Of a stretch of 64,000 nt of DNA, positions 27,715 to 36,856 are shown piece by piece. The DNA comes from JANOYJ01 sp963792485 (GTDB lineage Bacteria; Pseudomonadota; Alphaproteobacteria; Rhizobiales; Rhizobiaceae). The stretch's first letter is position 1, and every line of letters starts with the position of its first letter. Below the pieces are notes generated by a model that saw nothing but the letters and a program-made list of their open reading frames with translations, ran no database searches and was not told the DNA's origin. The stretch is taken from assembly GCA_963792485.1 (NCBI GenBank), contig CAWBWL010000012.1, positions 1-64,000 of the forward strand, written 5' to 3'. The translations under genes were made by a program, and so were the position numbers.

Positions 27715-28980
27715 TCAAACAGGATAGGTAGGCGGGGTTAGCGCGTCAACAATCAGCCGCAGAGCTGAAATCAGCTCCAGCCGCCGCCTCTTGGTGCGAT
27801 AGAAGATATGGCGGCCGATCTTCTTCATCTTCTTCATCGAGCGCGCCCAGCCGGGGCTGACATAATCGGCATAGTAATGCGTGGATGAGCCGACTTCCGG
27901 CAGCCAGATCGTGCCGTCGGTGACAGCTTGCGCCACTTCCTGCGCCTTTCGCCAATGACGCGGCTCGGTGATCCGGTCTTTGATGCCATCGCAGGCAAAA
28001 GAGAACTGGCAGCGGTTGCGCCAATTGTCGTTCTGATAGACCACGCCACAGATCGAGTTCGGATAGGCCGGGTTCTTGACGCGGTTCAGGATAACCTGCG
28101 CAACGGCAGCCTGACCTTTGACGCTCTCGCCGCGCGCCTCGAAATAGATGCCGGTGGCAAGACAGCGCTGCTCCTTGGCGCTGTTGACGGATGCGGGCAG
28201 CAGCTTTGCCGCCCAGGAATGACCGCCCGGCTCCACCGGTATGGCGCTCTCAAGCTTTTGCGGCTCAAGTTTCAACAGGCTCTCAAACGGCGAGTCAGTC
28301 GCGTAATCCGGCTCAGCCGGCGCATAGGCGTTTGCCGATATCTTGACCGATTTGTCGTCCGCCAGTTCCGCAATCATGGTTGAAAGCTTGGGCTTGGCCG
28401 GCTTTTTGATCTCTTTCTTGTAGAAGACCTGCGCGACCTTTATCTCATTGCCCTCAAACCGCGCTTTTGTGAAGGCCATTTTGATGTCGCCCGGAAGCGT
28501 CGGCCGCAAGATCATGCTCTGACGCTCAAGAACAGAGCCTGCGGTAAATGCCTTGGGCGGCGCTGTCGGCGAGACGGAGACAATGCGTCCGCGTTTTTCA
28601 GTGCGATTGATGCGCTCTTCATCCGGGCGCACGTCAAGGCGCGCGGACTTGCCAGTCAAAGCGACCGTGCCGATGCCGGGTTTGTCAACGCCAGCGCCCG
28701 CGATCGAGCTGGTTGTCAGATGATCGCCGGCAAATTGCATTTCGGCCTGATGCACTGAACCTGCGGCGGCCGGTTTCAAAAAAGCATGCCAGCGCGAGGC
28801 GCCCGCTTCCGAGCCGGAAATGAGGCTCGTCATGTCCTGGAATGCGGTTGCCGTCGGGAAGGAGATGAAAACGGCGGCCCCGATGAGCACAGGGGCGGCG
28901 AAGCTGCGGCGCGAACGGACAAGCCGCTTAGAAGACTCAAGGATCAACACCAACCTACTCCGCAAACGCTTACTCAACAC
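27715..28980 (-). CDS. SleB-type cell wall hydrolase
   Basis: A 421-residue envelope protein. It has an N-terminal basic region and one membrane helix (APVLIGAAVFISFPTATAF), then a long low-complexity linker and a C-terminal hydrolase-2 domain from about residue 280 (CLATGIYFEARGESVKGQAAVAQVILNRV). The Glu in YFEARGE is the predicted catalytic residue. NDNWRNRCQFSFACDG and STHYYADYVSPGWA complete the domain. Such proteins are usual in Rhizobiales and probably remodel peptidoglycan. The short gap to atpI is compatible with readthrough. Confidence 0.88.
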   Translation of the reverse strand: MLSKRLRSRLVLILESSKRLVRSRRSFAAPVLIGAAVFISFPTATAFQDMTSLISGSEAGASRWHAFLKPAAAGSVHQAEMQFAGDHLTTSSIAGAGVDKPGIGTVALTGKSARLDVRPDEERINRTEKRGRIVSVSPTAPPKAFTAGSVLERQSMILRPTLPGDIKMAFTKARFEGNEIKVAQVFYKKEIKKPAKPKLSTMIAELADDKSVKISANAYAPAEPDYATDSPFESLLKLEPQKLESAIPVEPGGHSWAAKLLPASVNSAKEQRCLATGIYFEARGESVKGQAAVAQVILNRVKNPAYPNSICGVVYQNDNWRNRCQFSFACDGIKDRITEPRHWRKAQEVAQAVTDGTIWLPEVGSSTHYYADYVSPGWARSMKKMKKIGRHIFYRTKRRRLELISALRLIVDALTPPTYPV

Positions 28981-29043
28981 ACACGTAAAAAATGAAGCAT
29001 TAACCTTGACGGAGAGTTAATCCGGCCCGCTCTGTGCAAAGAT

Positions 29044-29559
29044 TTATTCGGGAGAGATTTGCAGTTTGCCATCCCTCGGCGCGGCGCGAGCGGACAGGCG
29101 TGCGCGCATGAAGTCCGTCGCGCCAGGACCGGCCAGAACATCAATGTCAGCTGGTTCCAGGAGAGATCCATCCTGAGCGGTGAGGAGGACTTTTCGGATC
29201 GGCTCGCGGGTCTCGCGGTCGACAAGCACGATCGGGGCGCCCGCGTCTTGGTTGATCCAGGCGTCGCCCCAATGCATCAAGGCAGCCAGCACGGGCAGAA
29301 TTTCCTGCCCTTTCCGGGTCAGGCGGTAGTGGTGGATTCGCGCATTGCCGGGCGAAGGCGCGCGCAGCAATACACCGTGCCGGACCAGCGCCGACAGCCG
29401 GTCGCTCAGAATATTGCGCGCCACACCGAGGTTTTGATGAAATTCCTCAAAGCGCGCCGATCCCATCATCGCCTCGCGAATGATCAGCAGGCTCCAGCGT
29501 TCGCCAATCTCGCCAAGAGCGCCGGCGATTGAGCAGTTCTCAAAAACGTTAGTGGTCAA
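29044..29559 (-). CDS. HxlR family transcriptional regulator
   Basis: Winged-helix regulator of 171 residues with the MarR/HxlR-like N-terminal Cys and GEIGERWSLLIIREAMMG, then HQNLGVARNILSDRLSALVRHGVL as recognition region. A C-terminal extension of about 60 residues (IVLVDRETREPIRKV) is common in this subgroup. It is divergent from a SnoaL-like gene, and a perfect palindrome lies between them, so it probably regulates both itself and that gene. Confidence 0.9.
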   Translation of the reverse strand: MTTNVFENCSIAGALGEIGERWSLLIIREAMMGSARFEEFHQNLGVARNILSDRLSALVRHGVLLRAPSPGNARIHHYRLTRKGQEILPVLAALMHWGDAWINQDAGAPIVLVDRETREPIRKVLLTAQDGSLLEPADIDVLAGPGATDFMRARLSARAAPRDGKLQISPE

Positions 29560-29576
29560 AGCGCCTCATTCCTTTT

Positions 29577-29610
29577 TTGAAGTTGCAATTCAAAACTTCA
29601 ATGTTATAGT
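29577..29610. promoter_or_regulatory. Operator and promoter between HxlR and SnoaL-like genes
   Basis: Perfect inverted repeat ttgaagtt-N9-aacttcaa at 29577-29601. It overlaps a plus-strand promoter candidate, TTGCAA (29583-29588) and TATAGT (29605-29610) with a 16-base spacer. The placement suits repression by the divergent HxlR protein. Confidence 0.65.
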
Positions 29611-29667
29611 TTCATTATGCAACTCCAATCGCCGATATGCAATACGGCGCTCGGGAAGGATCAGGCC

Positions 29668-30165
29668 ATGTATGGATCAATCGTGAAGAGGCGGGTGCGG
29701 TCTTTGTTCGCACAGGCCAACAAAGGCAATTGGCAAGCGATTGTCGATGCCCTGGGCAGCCGGTTTGTCTATCGCTTCGTCGGCGACACGCCGCTTGGCG
29801 GCACGCGCACATCCAAGCCCGCAATGCAGGAATGGTTCAGGCGGATTTACCGGCTTGTTCCGGACGCCCAGCTCGTTCCGGAAGTCATTCTGGTTGAGGG
29901 TTTCCCCTGGAACACGAAGGTCATGACTTACGTGAAATTCCGGGGGACTTTGCCCGCGGCATCGAATGCTGCCGGCGCTCCGTATGAGAATGAGGTCATG
30001 CAGCTGATGCAGATCAAATGGGGGCGCATCACATCGGTGCTGACGCTCGAAGACACGCAGCGCTTTGTCAACATTTTGCCGCTGCTCGCTGCTGCCGGCA
30101 TAAAGGACGCCACCGCCGCTCCAATCACCGATCAAGCGCCAGTCAGGGCCAGATTGGCGGCGTAG
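29668..30165 (+). CDS. SnoaL/NTF2-like protein
   Basis: About 165 residues, cone-shaped alpha+beta fold family. ATG 29668 (MYGSIVKRRVRSLFAQANKG) is chosen because AAGGA sits upstream and family members start in this way; ATG 29617 would coincide with the predicted transcription start. NWQAIVDALGSRFVYRFVGDTPLGGTRTSKPAMQEWFRR is the standard N-terminal half. Substrate unknown; partners of HxlR regulators often deal with reactive electrophiles, but that is only context. Confidence 0.78.
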   Translation: MYGSIVKRRVRSLFAQANKGNWQAIVDALGSRFVYRFVGDTPLGGTRTSKPAMQEWFRRIYRLVPDAQLVPEVILVEGFPWNTKVMTYVKFRGTLPAASNAAGAPYENEVMQLMQIKWGRITSVLTLEDTQRFVNILPLLAAAGIKDATAAPITDQAPVRARLAA

Positions 30166-30174
30166 GCCGTCTCG

Positions 30175-31585
30175 CTATGTCTTCGCAAAAGGATTGTCCG
30201 AGGCCCGGTAGACCATGCGGATGGGAACGCCGGTTAGCTTGAATTCCTCGCGCAGATTATTTGTCAAGTAGCGCGTGTAGGACTCAGGAACGGATTCAGG
30301 CCGCGTGCAGGACAGCATGAAGCCGGGCGGGCGGGCTTTGACTTGCGTCATATATTTGATCTTGAGACGGCGTCCCGAAACGGCGGGCGGCGGATGATGC
30401 GCCAATATGCCCTCCAGCCAGCGGTTCAGCTTGGCTGTGGAGACGCGCAAGTTCCACACGCGGTGCGTCTCGATCACCGCTTCCAAAAGCTTTTGCAGCC
30501 CCTCGCCGGTCTCGCCTGAAACCGGAACGGCGCGGATGCCCTTGATCTGCGGCAGGAGCCGCGCGGTCTTTTCGCGCAGATCAGCAAGCACCGCCTGGCG
30601 GTCCTCGATCAAATCCCATTTGTTGAAGGCAATCACAGGCGCCCTGCCCTCGCGCACGATGAGGTCCACGATCTGCAGATCCTGTTTCTCAAACGGAATG
30701 GTCGCGTCAAAGACAATCACCACGACTTCGGCAAACCGGATCGAGCGCAGCGCATCGCCCACCGACAGTTTCTCAAGCTTCTCTTCAATGCGCGATTTGC
30801 GCCGCAGGCCCGCCGTATCATACAGGCGCAGCACCCGGCCTTTATATTCCCAATCCACCGAAATGGAATCGCGCGTGATGCCGGCCTCCGGGCCGGTCAG
30901 AAGACGGTCCTCGCCGAGCAGCGTGTTGATCAAAGTCGATTTGCCGGCGTTCGGACGTCCAACAATGGCGATGCGCAAAGGCTTGGTGTCGTCATATGGC
31001 ATTCTCAGCCTCAGCCTCCGCATCGACAACATCAACACCGGTCGCGGCTTCCTCGACGTCCTCATATGCGCCTTCGCGGAAGGCCCGGTCTTCGCCCATG
31101 GCGGCGATGATCGCTTCGCGCAGATCCGGCATGCCCTGGCCGTGCTCGGCGGAGATCGGGCATGGCTCGCCGAGCCCGAGCCGGTAAGTGTCGTGAAATC
31201 CCTGGTCCGAGCCCTTGGCCTCGGATTTGTTGGCGACCAGGAGCACCTTCTTGCCGGATTTGCGCACGACATTGGCAAACGTCTGGTCGAGCGGGGTGAC
31301 GCCGTTCTTGGCGTCGGTCATGAACAGGATGAGGTCCGCCTCGCTGATCGCCGCCTCGGTCTGGGCGCGCATGCGCCCTTCCAGTGATGATTCCGCCGCT
31401 TCCTCCAAGCCTGCGGTATCTATGACTTTAAAGCGCAGATCATACAGCTTTGCGTCATGCATGCGCCGGTCGCGCGTGACGCCCGGCAGATCATCAACAA
31501 GCGCCAGCTTCTTGCCGACCAGCCGGTTGAACAGGGTGGATTTGCCGACATTCGGGCGGCCGATTATGGCGATTGTGAAGCTCAC
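30175..31585 (-). CDS. der: GTPase Der (EngA), one-base frameshift
   Basis: Essential double-GTPase for 50S ribosome assembly. The first G domain (GRPNVGKSTLFNRL, DDLPGVTRD, DTAGLEEA, NKSEAKGSD) starts at 31585. The second (GRPNAGKSTLINTLL, DTAGLRRKSR, NKWDLIED) and the KH-like C terminus (KARPPGFMLSC) lie in another frame. An extra A near 31000 (gccatatgac instead of gcctatgac) creates a stop between the domains. Repaired length is about 469 residues, normal. As the gene is normally essential, an error in the sequence is far more likely than a true break. Confidence 0.94.
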
Positions 31586-31588
31586 GGC

Positions 31589-32269
31589 CTATCCGGCCGC
31601 TTTTGGCGTGGATTTGCCGGAGGATTTGATCACGGCCAGCATCAGCTCGGCGCGCTCGCCCAAGTTCCGGGGGGCCTCATCATCATCAGCGATCTGCTTG
31701 AAAAACCCTTCCGCCTCCGCCGCCTTGCCGGCTTTCCATGCGGCTAGCCCCAGAGCTTCGCGCGCCGAGTGACGCAGCGGATTGCCGTCGGTTGACAGCA
31801 CCTCGACCTGTTTGGCGACATCTTCATAGCTGCCCGCATCTACCAGCAGCAGCCCGGCGCGCAGGCGGGCCATATCGCGGATCGCCGCGTCGACGCTTGA
31901 ATCGCCCGCAATGGTCTCAAAGGCGGAAACCGCCTTGGCGGCATCACCCTTGGCCGCCTCGACCGTTGCGGCGCGCATCCGGGCCAGCACCGGATAAGCC
32001 CCATAGCCCGATTGTTCCAGCGTCGTGAGTTCAGCCAGAGCGCCGTCATTGTCACCGGAATTGGCCTTGGTCAGCGCTGACAGGAAGGCGTCGCCCGAAG
32101 CGCCCGCCTTGCTCTCGCGCCAATATTCATAGCCGCGCCACCCCGCCGTCGCGAGCACAATGGCGACCGCCGCGCTGATGACCAGAATGCCATAGCGGTC
32201 CCACAATGATTTGAACTGGTCGGATCGGATTTCATCGTCAACTTCGCGGACGAAATGATCGTCGGACAT
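31589..32269 (-). CDS. YfgM-like TPR membrane protein
   Basis: About 226 residues from the ATG at 32269 (MSDDHFVREVDDEIRSDQF). A cytoplasmic N terminus and one membrane helix (ILVISAAVAIVLATAGWRGY) precede an exported TPR-like region (ALTKANSGDNDGALAELTTL and following repeats). It sits directly before der, as YfgM does with BamB-Der in other bacteria, but no bamB is present here. It is probably an ancillary SecYEG or outer-membrane assembly chaperone. Confidence 0.85.
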   Translation of the reverse strand: MSDDHFVREVDDEIRSDQFKSLWDRYGILVISAAVAIVLATAGWRGYEYWRESKAGASGDAFLSALTKANSGDNDGALAELTTLEQSGYGAYPVLARMRAATVEAAKGDAAKAVSAFETIAGDSSVDAAIRDMARLRAGLLLVDAGSYEDVAKQVEVLSTDGNPLRHSAREALGLAAWKAGKAAEAEGFFKQIADDDEAPRNLGERAELMLAVIKSSGKSTPKAAG

Positions 32270-32370
32270 AGAGCGGGCCTTATGCAAATGGATGTTCGGC
32301 GCGCTTCTATAGGGAAAGTGGCGGGAAGCATAGGGCTGTCCACTGCGCGGGGAGGCAAATCTCCAACCAC

Positions 32371-32520
32371 CGGCGCTGCCCCTTCGGCGCACAAGTAATT
32401 TCGGTGACAGTTTACTTAATTCTTCCAGCTGCGCGGACAACTGGCCATAGTAGTCGGAAGAATTAAGTAAACTGTCACCGAAATTACTTGTGCGCCGAAG
32501 GGTCGGATGGGGCAGCGCCG
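32371..32520. repeat. Large palindromic element, copy 1
   Basis: A left arm at 32371-32426 pairs with a right arm at 32456-32520 across a 29-base loop. The inner 46-47 bases are perfectly complementary. Then the right arm carries seven extra bases (about 32501-32507) before another 12-base complementary block. The arms contain the 28-bp core also found at 36848-36952 (it begins gtaatttcggtgacag and ends tttacttaattc). There is no open frame inside. It looks like a non-autonomous mobile element or foldback repeat. Confidence 0.8.
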
Positions 32521-32542
32521 AGGGTCGACGCCAAGGCCCGGC

Positions 32543-33123
32543 CTACATCAGCGACACCCCAAACAGCCATTCATGCGCCTTCCAGACAAACAGCACATAC
32601 ACCGCCACGCCAACCGCCACCGCAATCACATCATTCGCCACCGGTCCGGCGACAATCTCCGCGCCCTCCCCCGCCGCCTCGCGCCGCTTCACCGAAATCC
32701 GGTCAATCACCGCCCAGGCGAGCAGCGAGAGGAACAGGACGAGCGAGGCGGCGTCGCCATTGGCGAGGAGATGGGCGAAGGCCCAGATTTTCACCGCCAG
32801 CAGCAGCGGATGGCGCACCCATGGCTTGATCCGCCCGGCAGGCAGCTGCGACACCGCCCAGAACACAAACGAAAACAGCATCAGCGTCAGCGTGACATGT
32901 TTCATCCAGACCGGCGGCTCATAAATAAACGCCGCCTCCGGCCGCGCCAGCGCATAGCCCCAGATGATGAGGACTAAGGCCGATGAGCGAGGCGGCGGAA
33001 TAGAGGCCCTTCCATGCATTAAGGCCCATGGCGGCGATCCGGGCCTCGCGCCAGTCCGGGGGCGAGGATGCGGACGGAGTGGATGCCGAGGAAGAGGATG
33101 AGGCCGAGGAGGAGGATGGACAT
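32543..33123 (-). CDS. NnrU-like membrane protein, two frameshifts
   Basis: About 193 residues after repair. The ATG at 33123 begins MSILLLGLILFLGIHSVRIL. An extra base near 33058 and another near 32982 must be removed to join it to KGLYSAASLIGLVLIIWGYA and to the long frame (PPVWMKHVTLTLMLFSFVFW; WVRHPLLLAVKIWAFAHLLANGD). Five or more membrane helices fit NnrU, a family near denitrification genes and related to isoprenylcysteine methyltransferase-like folds. No nitrogen-oxide genes are adjacent, so the role here is open. Confidence 0.85.
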
Positions 33124-33196
33124 GGGGCGGGGGCCTGTGTGAGCGGATGGCGGGAGGGTATGGCGGATGTGGCGGGGTGGCAAGCGGCTGTCGGCC

Positions 33197-33243
33197 ATGC
33201 AACGTTTGTTGCATTTTGCGCAACATCCCTTTATATAGTCTGT
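33197..33243 (+). promoter_or_regulatory. Promoter with overlapping palindromic operator
   Basis: Perfect palindrome ATGCAAC-GTTT-GTTGCAT at 33197-33214. Its right arm provides a TTGCAT -35 box, spaced 17 bases from TATATA at 33232-33237. A further GCAAC half-site follows at about 33219-33223, giving three alternating GCAAC/GTTGC half-sites. It points to a tightly regulated plus-strand transcript. Confidence 0.6.
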
Positions 33244-33317
33244 GTGAGCATTGCTCCGGGGTTCGCGTAGCGAGCCGCACCTAAAAGGGCCTGGCGAAAG
33301 TCAGGCCTTTGCTTTTT
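33244..33317 (+). ncRNA. Candidate small RNA with intrinsic terminator
   Basis: A roughly 74-nt segment begins just after a good promoter and ends in a terminator: stem aaagggcctg / caggccttt (one bulged G) followed by GCTTTTT. Before that it folds a second hairpin, ggttcgc-gta-gcgagcc. No open frame of note lies inside. The terminator part overlaps the stop codon of the opposite-strand DUF3800 gene and may serve both. I do not recognise an RNA family. Confidence 0.5.
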
Positions 33318-34128
33318 CGCCGTCAAAACAGCTGTATTTTACGCCAAGCAGGGGCCGCTGCTCCGGTGTGAGCAGGGCGTCGATGACCTTTCCGGCATCA
33401 AGCATATTCCGCCACGGCGCATAGGCGGGGTCATAACCGGCTTTGACCATCGGATACAGATAGAGGTCGGCGATCTGGATCGCAGGCAAATCCTTGGTCA
33501 GGCGCTGCGGGTCGCCTTCGACAATGCGTCTGTAGTCCTCCGCCCCCAATGCGCCGTATTGCCGGGAATTTTCCGGATCAAACGGCGCGCCGTAGCGCTT
33601 CATGTCCTTGCCATAGCCGATGAGCGCCCGGTCTTCGGCCTTGCCGGTCTGCTCAAAGCGGATGGAGAGCGTGCTGCCTTGAGCATCAACATATTTGCAG
33701 ACGCGCTCGATGAGGATGTTGAAGGCGGCCTTGCACATCCACCAGCGCTGGTCGCCATATCGCTCCTTGTAGCGCAGATTATAGCCCGGCCTGTCGATGA
33801 CGACTGCGAAGGCAAGCACCGGAAGCGAAAGGAGGAAATGTTCGAGGTCAGTGAGGAACTCCGCCTCAACCGCAGGGTCCGCGCCCAGCCAGGCGAAATT
33901 ACCGCGCCGCCCGCGTATTGCCGTCGAATGGAGCGGGTAGGAGATGTTCCAGCGCTGGCAGAACGCCGCATGCGCCGCCTGAAGCGCCGCCCGGTCGCGG
34001 TCGGCAATCAGAATTCCGCCGAGCGCAAAACAGTCAATGCCGTCACGGCGAGGGTCCGGGTTCCTGTCGGGAAAGCGGGAGCCGGAATCGTCGGCGTAGA
34101 AGTAGAAGCGGGTGGTGGGGGATGACAT
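33301..34128 (-). CDS. DUF3800 domain protein
   Basis: About 275 residues from the ATG at 34128 (MSSPTTRFYFYADDSGSRF). The N-terminal YFYADDSGS with paired acidic residues is the DUF3800 signature, an RNase H-like fold with predicted nuclease-type acidic residues. Further Asp/Glu positions occur in VVIDRPGY, RFEQTGKAED and AIQIADLYLYPM, where the last resembles the conserved QxADLxxY block. DUF3800 genes are frequent in mobile and defence regions. Here it lies between two palindromic elements. Confidence 0.85.
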   Translation of the reverse strand: MSSPTTRFYFYADDSGSRFPDRNPDPRRDGIDCFALGGILIADRDRAALQAAHAAFCQRWNISYPLHSTAIRGRRGNFAWLGADPAVEAEFLTDLEHFLLSLPVLAFAVVIDRPGYNLRYKERYGDQRWWMCKAAFNILIERVCKYVDAQGSTLSIRFEQTGKAEDRALIGYGKDMKRYGAPFDPENSRQYGALGAEDYRRIVEGDPQRLTKDLPAIQIADLYLYPMVKAGYDPAYAPWRNMLDAGKVIDALLTPEQRPLLGVKYSCFDGEKAKA

Positions 34129-34415
34129 GAGGAGATTCCACGATATGCACTCTGAGATTGCCAAAGAGCGAGATTATCAATTCCGAAACCGAAATTCAAA
34201 CTGATCCAGTGCCCAACCCTCGACAGCGGGCCAGTTTCAAAATTCCACCATGAGCCGAGAGCTGCCGTTGAAACGAATTCGCAATTGGGCGGTTGTTCTA
34301 CATATTCAGATCATGCCACAACAGGGTGTAGCGGCCAAACAATTACGCAACATTTCAGCTAATTAGAAAAACGACAGTCCAAGGCTTCATCTCCGCGCAT
34401 CTTTCGAGGACCGAC

Positions 34416-35215
34416 ATGGAAATCTTCACTTGGACCGGTTTCGGCGTCTCAATTCTCCAAACTGCAATCGGTTCCGGGCTGGGCTTCGTGTTCGAACTCG
34501 TTGCCTTCCACTACCAGCACAAGTGGGAGCAGAAGGCAGAGGCCAAGGAGGCTAGGGATGGCGCGCTTGATGCTCTTAACCGTGTCACCCAAACAGCTGC
34601 GCCTCAACATCGAAGCGCTAGCCAATATCAAGCTCCAAATCATCAATGACCTCGGCCCTGAGGTTACAAAAATGAAAGAATTATGTCGAATCGTACTTCG
34701 ACGCTGACAACGCTGGGCGCGAGAAGTGCTTTCATGAAATGAAGGCGATCTCGGAGGAGCTTAAATCCTTTTACAAAACTTTCACGCCTCTACCTGTCAT
34801 GCCAGCGCCAGATTTTCGAGAGTTCTCTTTAGTGTCACAAGAGATGCCAGCTCTTACCACTTTCCTACATCGTGCGATGAGCACGATGCATGAAATAAAC
34901 GAACACCTCCGCGAACGGAACGCGCTAATTTCCGGCCATGCCCGTGAAGGTGCGGCGGGTATGACGCCGGCGCGTTTCGTATATTACAACTCGATGATTT
35001 CCGGGATCGGTGATTACCTGTGTCAGTCGATAGATAATGACCTAGAATTTTTTAGCCTGACGATGGAGCAAGTGGAGCGGTACATGGAGGCGAAAAATAA
35101 GGGAGGGAAACACCTAAAATTTGTTGTTGCTGATAAAGCAAAGGACGAACTTCCAACAAAAGAGCTATTCCCAGCGCTCCGCAAGCAGATGGCTATGTTT
35201 GGCGAGCAAAGCTGA
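34416..35215 (+). CDS. Unknown membrane-anchored protein, two frameshifts
   Basis: Three consecutive frames join into one protein of about 266 residues after removal of one base near 34590 (cacccaaac) and one near 34683 (gaattatg). One hydrophobic N-terminal segment (GFGVSILQTAIGSGLGFVFELVAFHY) is followed by helix-rich sequence (IEALANIKLQIINDLG; YVESYFDADNAGREKCFHEMKAI; MHEINEHLRERN). Base composition is visibly more AT-rich than neighbours, with a 250-base AT-rich gap upstream, which suggests transfer. I do not recognise a family. Confidence 0.6.
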
Positions 35216-35375
35216 CCTCACGGCGGCCTAGGCATGGCGGTCTCAAATTTGACGTGCAACGCGCTGGGTAAAGGTGGAAACTCAAACTGCCCAATCTTGC
35301 TCCGCCTTTACAATTCCCCCCATCCCCGCCCTAAATCCCCCCGAGCCGCTCCCCCAACACCCCCGCGAGGCTCCC

Positions 35376-36856
35376 ATGAAAAGCCCCTACTTCATCTACG
35401 GCGAGCGCAAGTCCTCGCGCCCCGAACCCGCCGCCCCCGCGCCGCGGACCCGGGCGCTCGTCCCGCTTCCGCCGCTGCCGTCCATTCCCGGCGCCACCAT
35501 GGTCACACCGTCGCATCCGGATTATGCGGCGCTGAACGTGCTGCATAACAAGCGCAACTATCTCCAGCCGGCTTCCGCGCCGGCGCTGCGGATCATGTGC
35601 ACGTCGACGCAAGCCGTGGCGGACAGCGTCAACTGGGTGCGCAGCAACAATCTGCCGCTGGCGCTGCGCTCGGGCGGGCATTGTTATGAGGGGTTTTCGC
35701 GCGGGGACGGCGTGGTGATCGACATACGGAAGATGGGGCTGGTGACGGTGGATGCGGCCAGCGCCAGCGTGCAGGTGAGCGCCGGGGCTTCGCTCGGGAA
35801 AATCTACAATGCGGTCGCCGCCGCCGGGTTCGCCTTTGCGGGCGGCTCGTGCCCGACGGTGGGGATCGCCGGGCATGCGCTGGGCGGCGGAATGGGGCTG
35901 CTTGGGCCGGCGCTATGGCCTCGCCTGCGACAATATGCTGGGCGCGCGGGTGGTGAAGGCGGACGGGAGCATTGTGGAGGCGGACGCTTCGAACGCGCCG
36001 GACCTGTATTGGGCCTGCCGGGGCGGCGGGGGCGGCTCGTTCGGCGTGGTGACGCGGTTCAAGTTCAAGATCCATGCGCTGAGCCATGTGAAGACGTTCA
36101 GCATCACCTGGAACTTCGCCAACACATCCGCCGAACTCGCCAAGGCGCGGAGCGTGTTCAGCGCCTGGCAGAGCTGGGCGCCGAACGCGCCGAACGACAT
36201 CACGGCGATCATGACCGTTCAAAGAGTGGCCGGGAACATGCTGCGGCTGCGCTGCATCGGGCAGACGACCGCATCCAGCGGCACCAACGCGGCGCTTCTG
36301 GCGCAGCTGGCGAACCTCACATCCATTGCCCCGCCCGCTTCCGGGCCGGCGGTCGTCAAGCGGACGTTCATCGGCGCGGTATCAGCGTTTGCGGGCGGGT
36401 CGGAATATGAGACGATCTATATGGACGCCAAGTCCGACTTCGTGCTGATCGCCGCTGCCCAACGCCGCCATCAGCCAGCTGTTCGCCTCCATCATGAGCT
36501 GGCCCGCCGGCAATGTCGCGGCTCTGTGCGACGCCTATGGCGGGGCGATTTCCACGCTGGCGGGCAACGCCACGGCGTTTGCCCACCGCTCGGCCGGGGC
36601 TTATTCGATCCAGTATTATTCGCGCTGGACGAGCGGGGCGGATTCGGCGACGCGCGTGGCGCGGCTGAAACAGGTGTATGATTCCATGGCCCCGTGGCGG
36701 CCGGCCTCCAAGCCCGCCTATGTGAATTATTGCGATCTGGGGCTTGGGGCGGGATATGCGGGGTCGTATTGGGGCGGGAATGTTGCGCAGCTGCATGCGG
36801 TGAAGGCGGCGCATGATCCGGGGAATTTGTTTCAGCATGGGCAAAGCGTGGTGTAA
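35376..36856 (+). CDS. FAD-linked oxidase, berberine-bridge type, two frameshifts
   Basis: Flavoprotein oxidase of about 492 residues. An FAD-binding domain (ALRSGGHCYEGFS; VVIDIRKMG; GGSCPTVGIAGHALGGGMG) and a C-terminal BBE motif (YVNYCDLGL, SYWGGNVAQL, DPGNLFQHGQ) lie in three frames. The frames are joined by removing one G near 35909 and one base near 36455. The His in SGGH and the Cys in GGSC are the two positions that carry a bicovalent FAD in glucooligosaccharide-oxidase-like enzymes. There is no obvious signal peptide. The stop codon lies inside the second palindromic element. Probably oxidises a sugar or alcohol. Confidence 0.85.

Noticed and set aside
33241..33317. tRNA or SRP RNA gene
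   Set aside because: No cloverleaf, T-loop or SRP core motif; only two short hairpins and a terminator.
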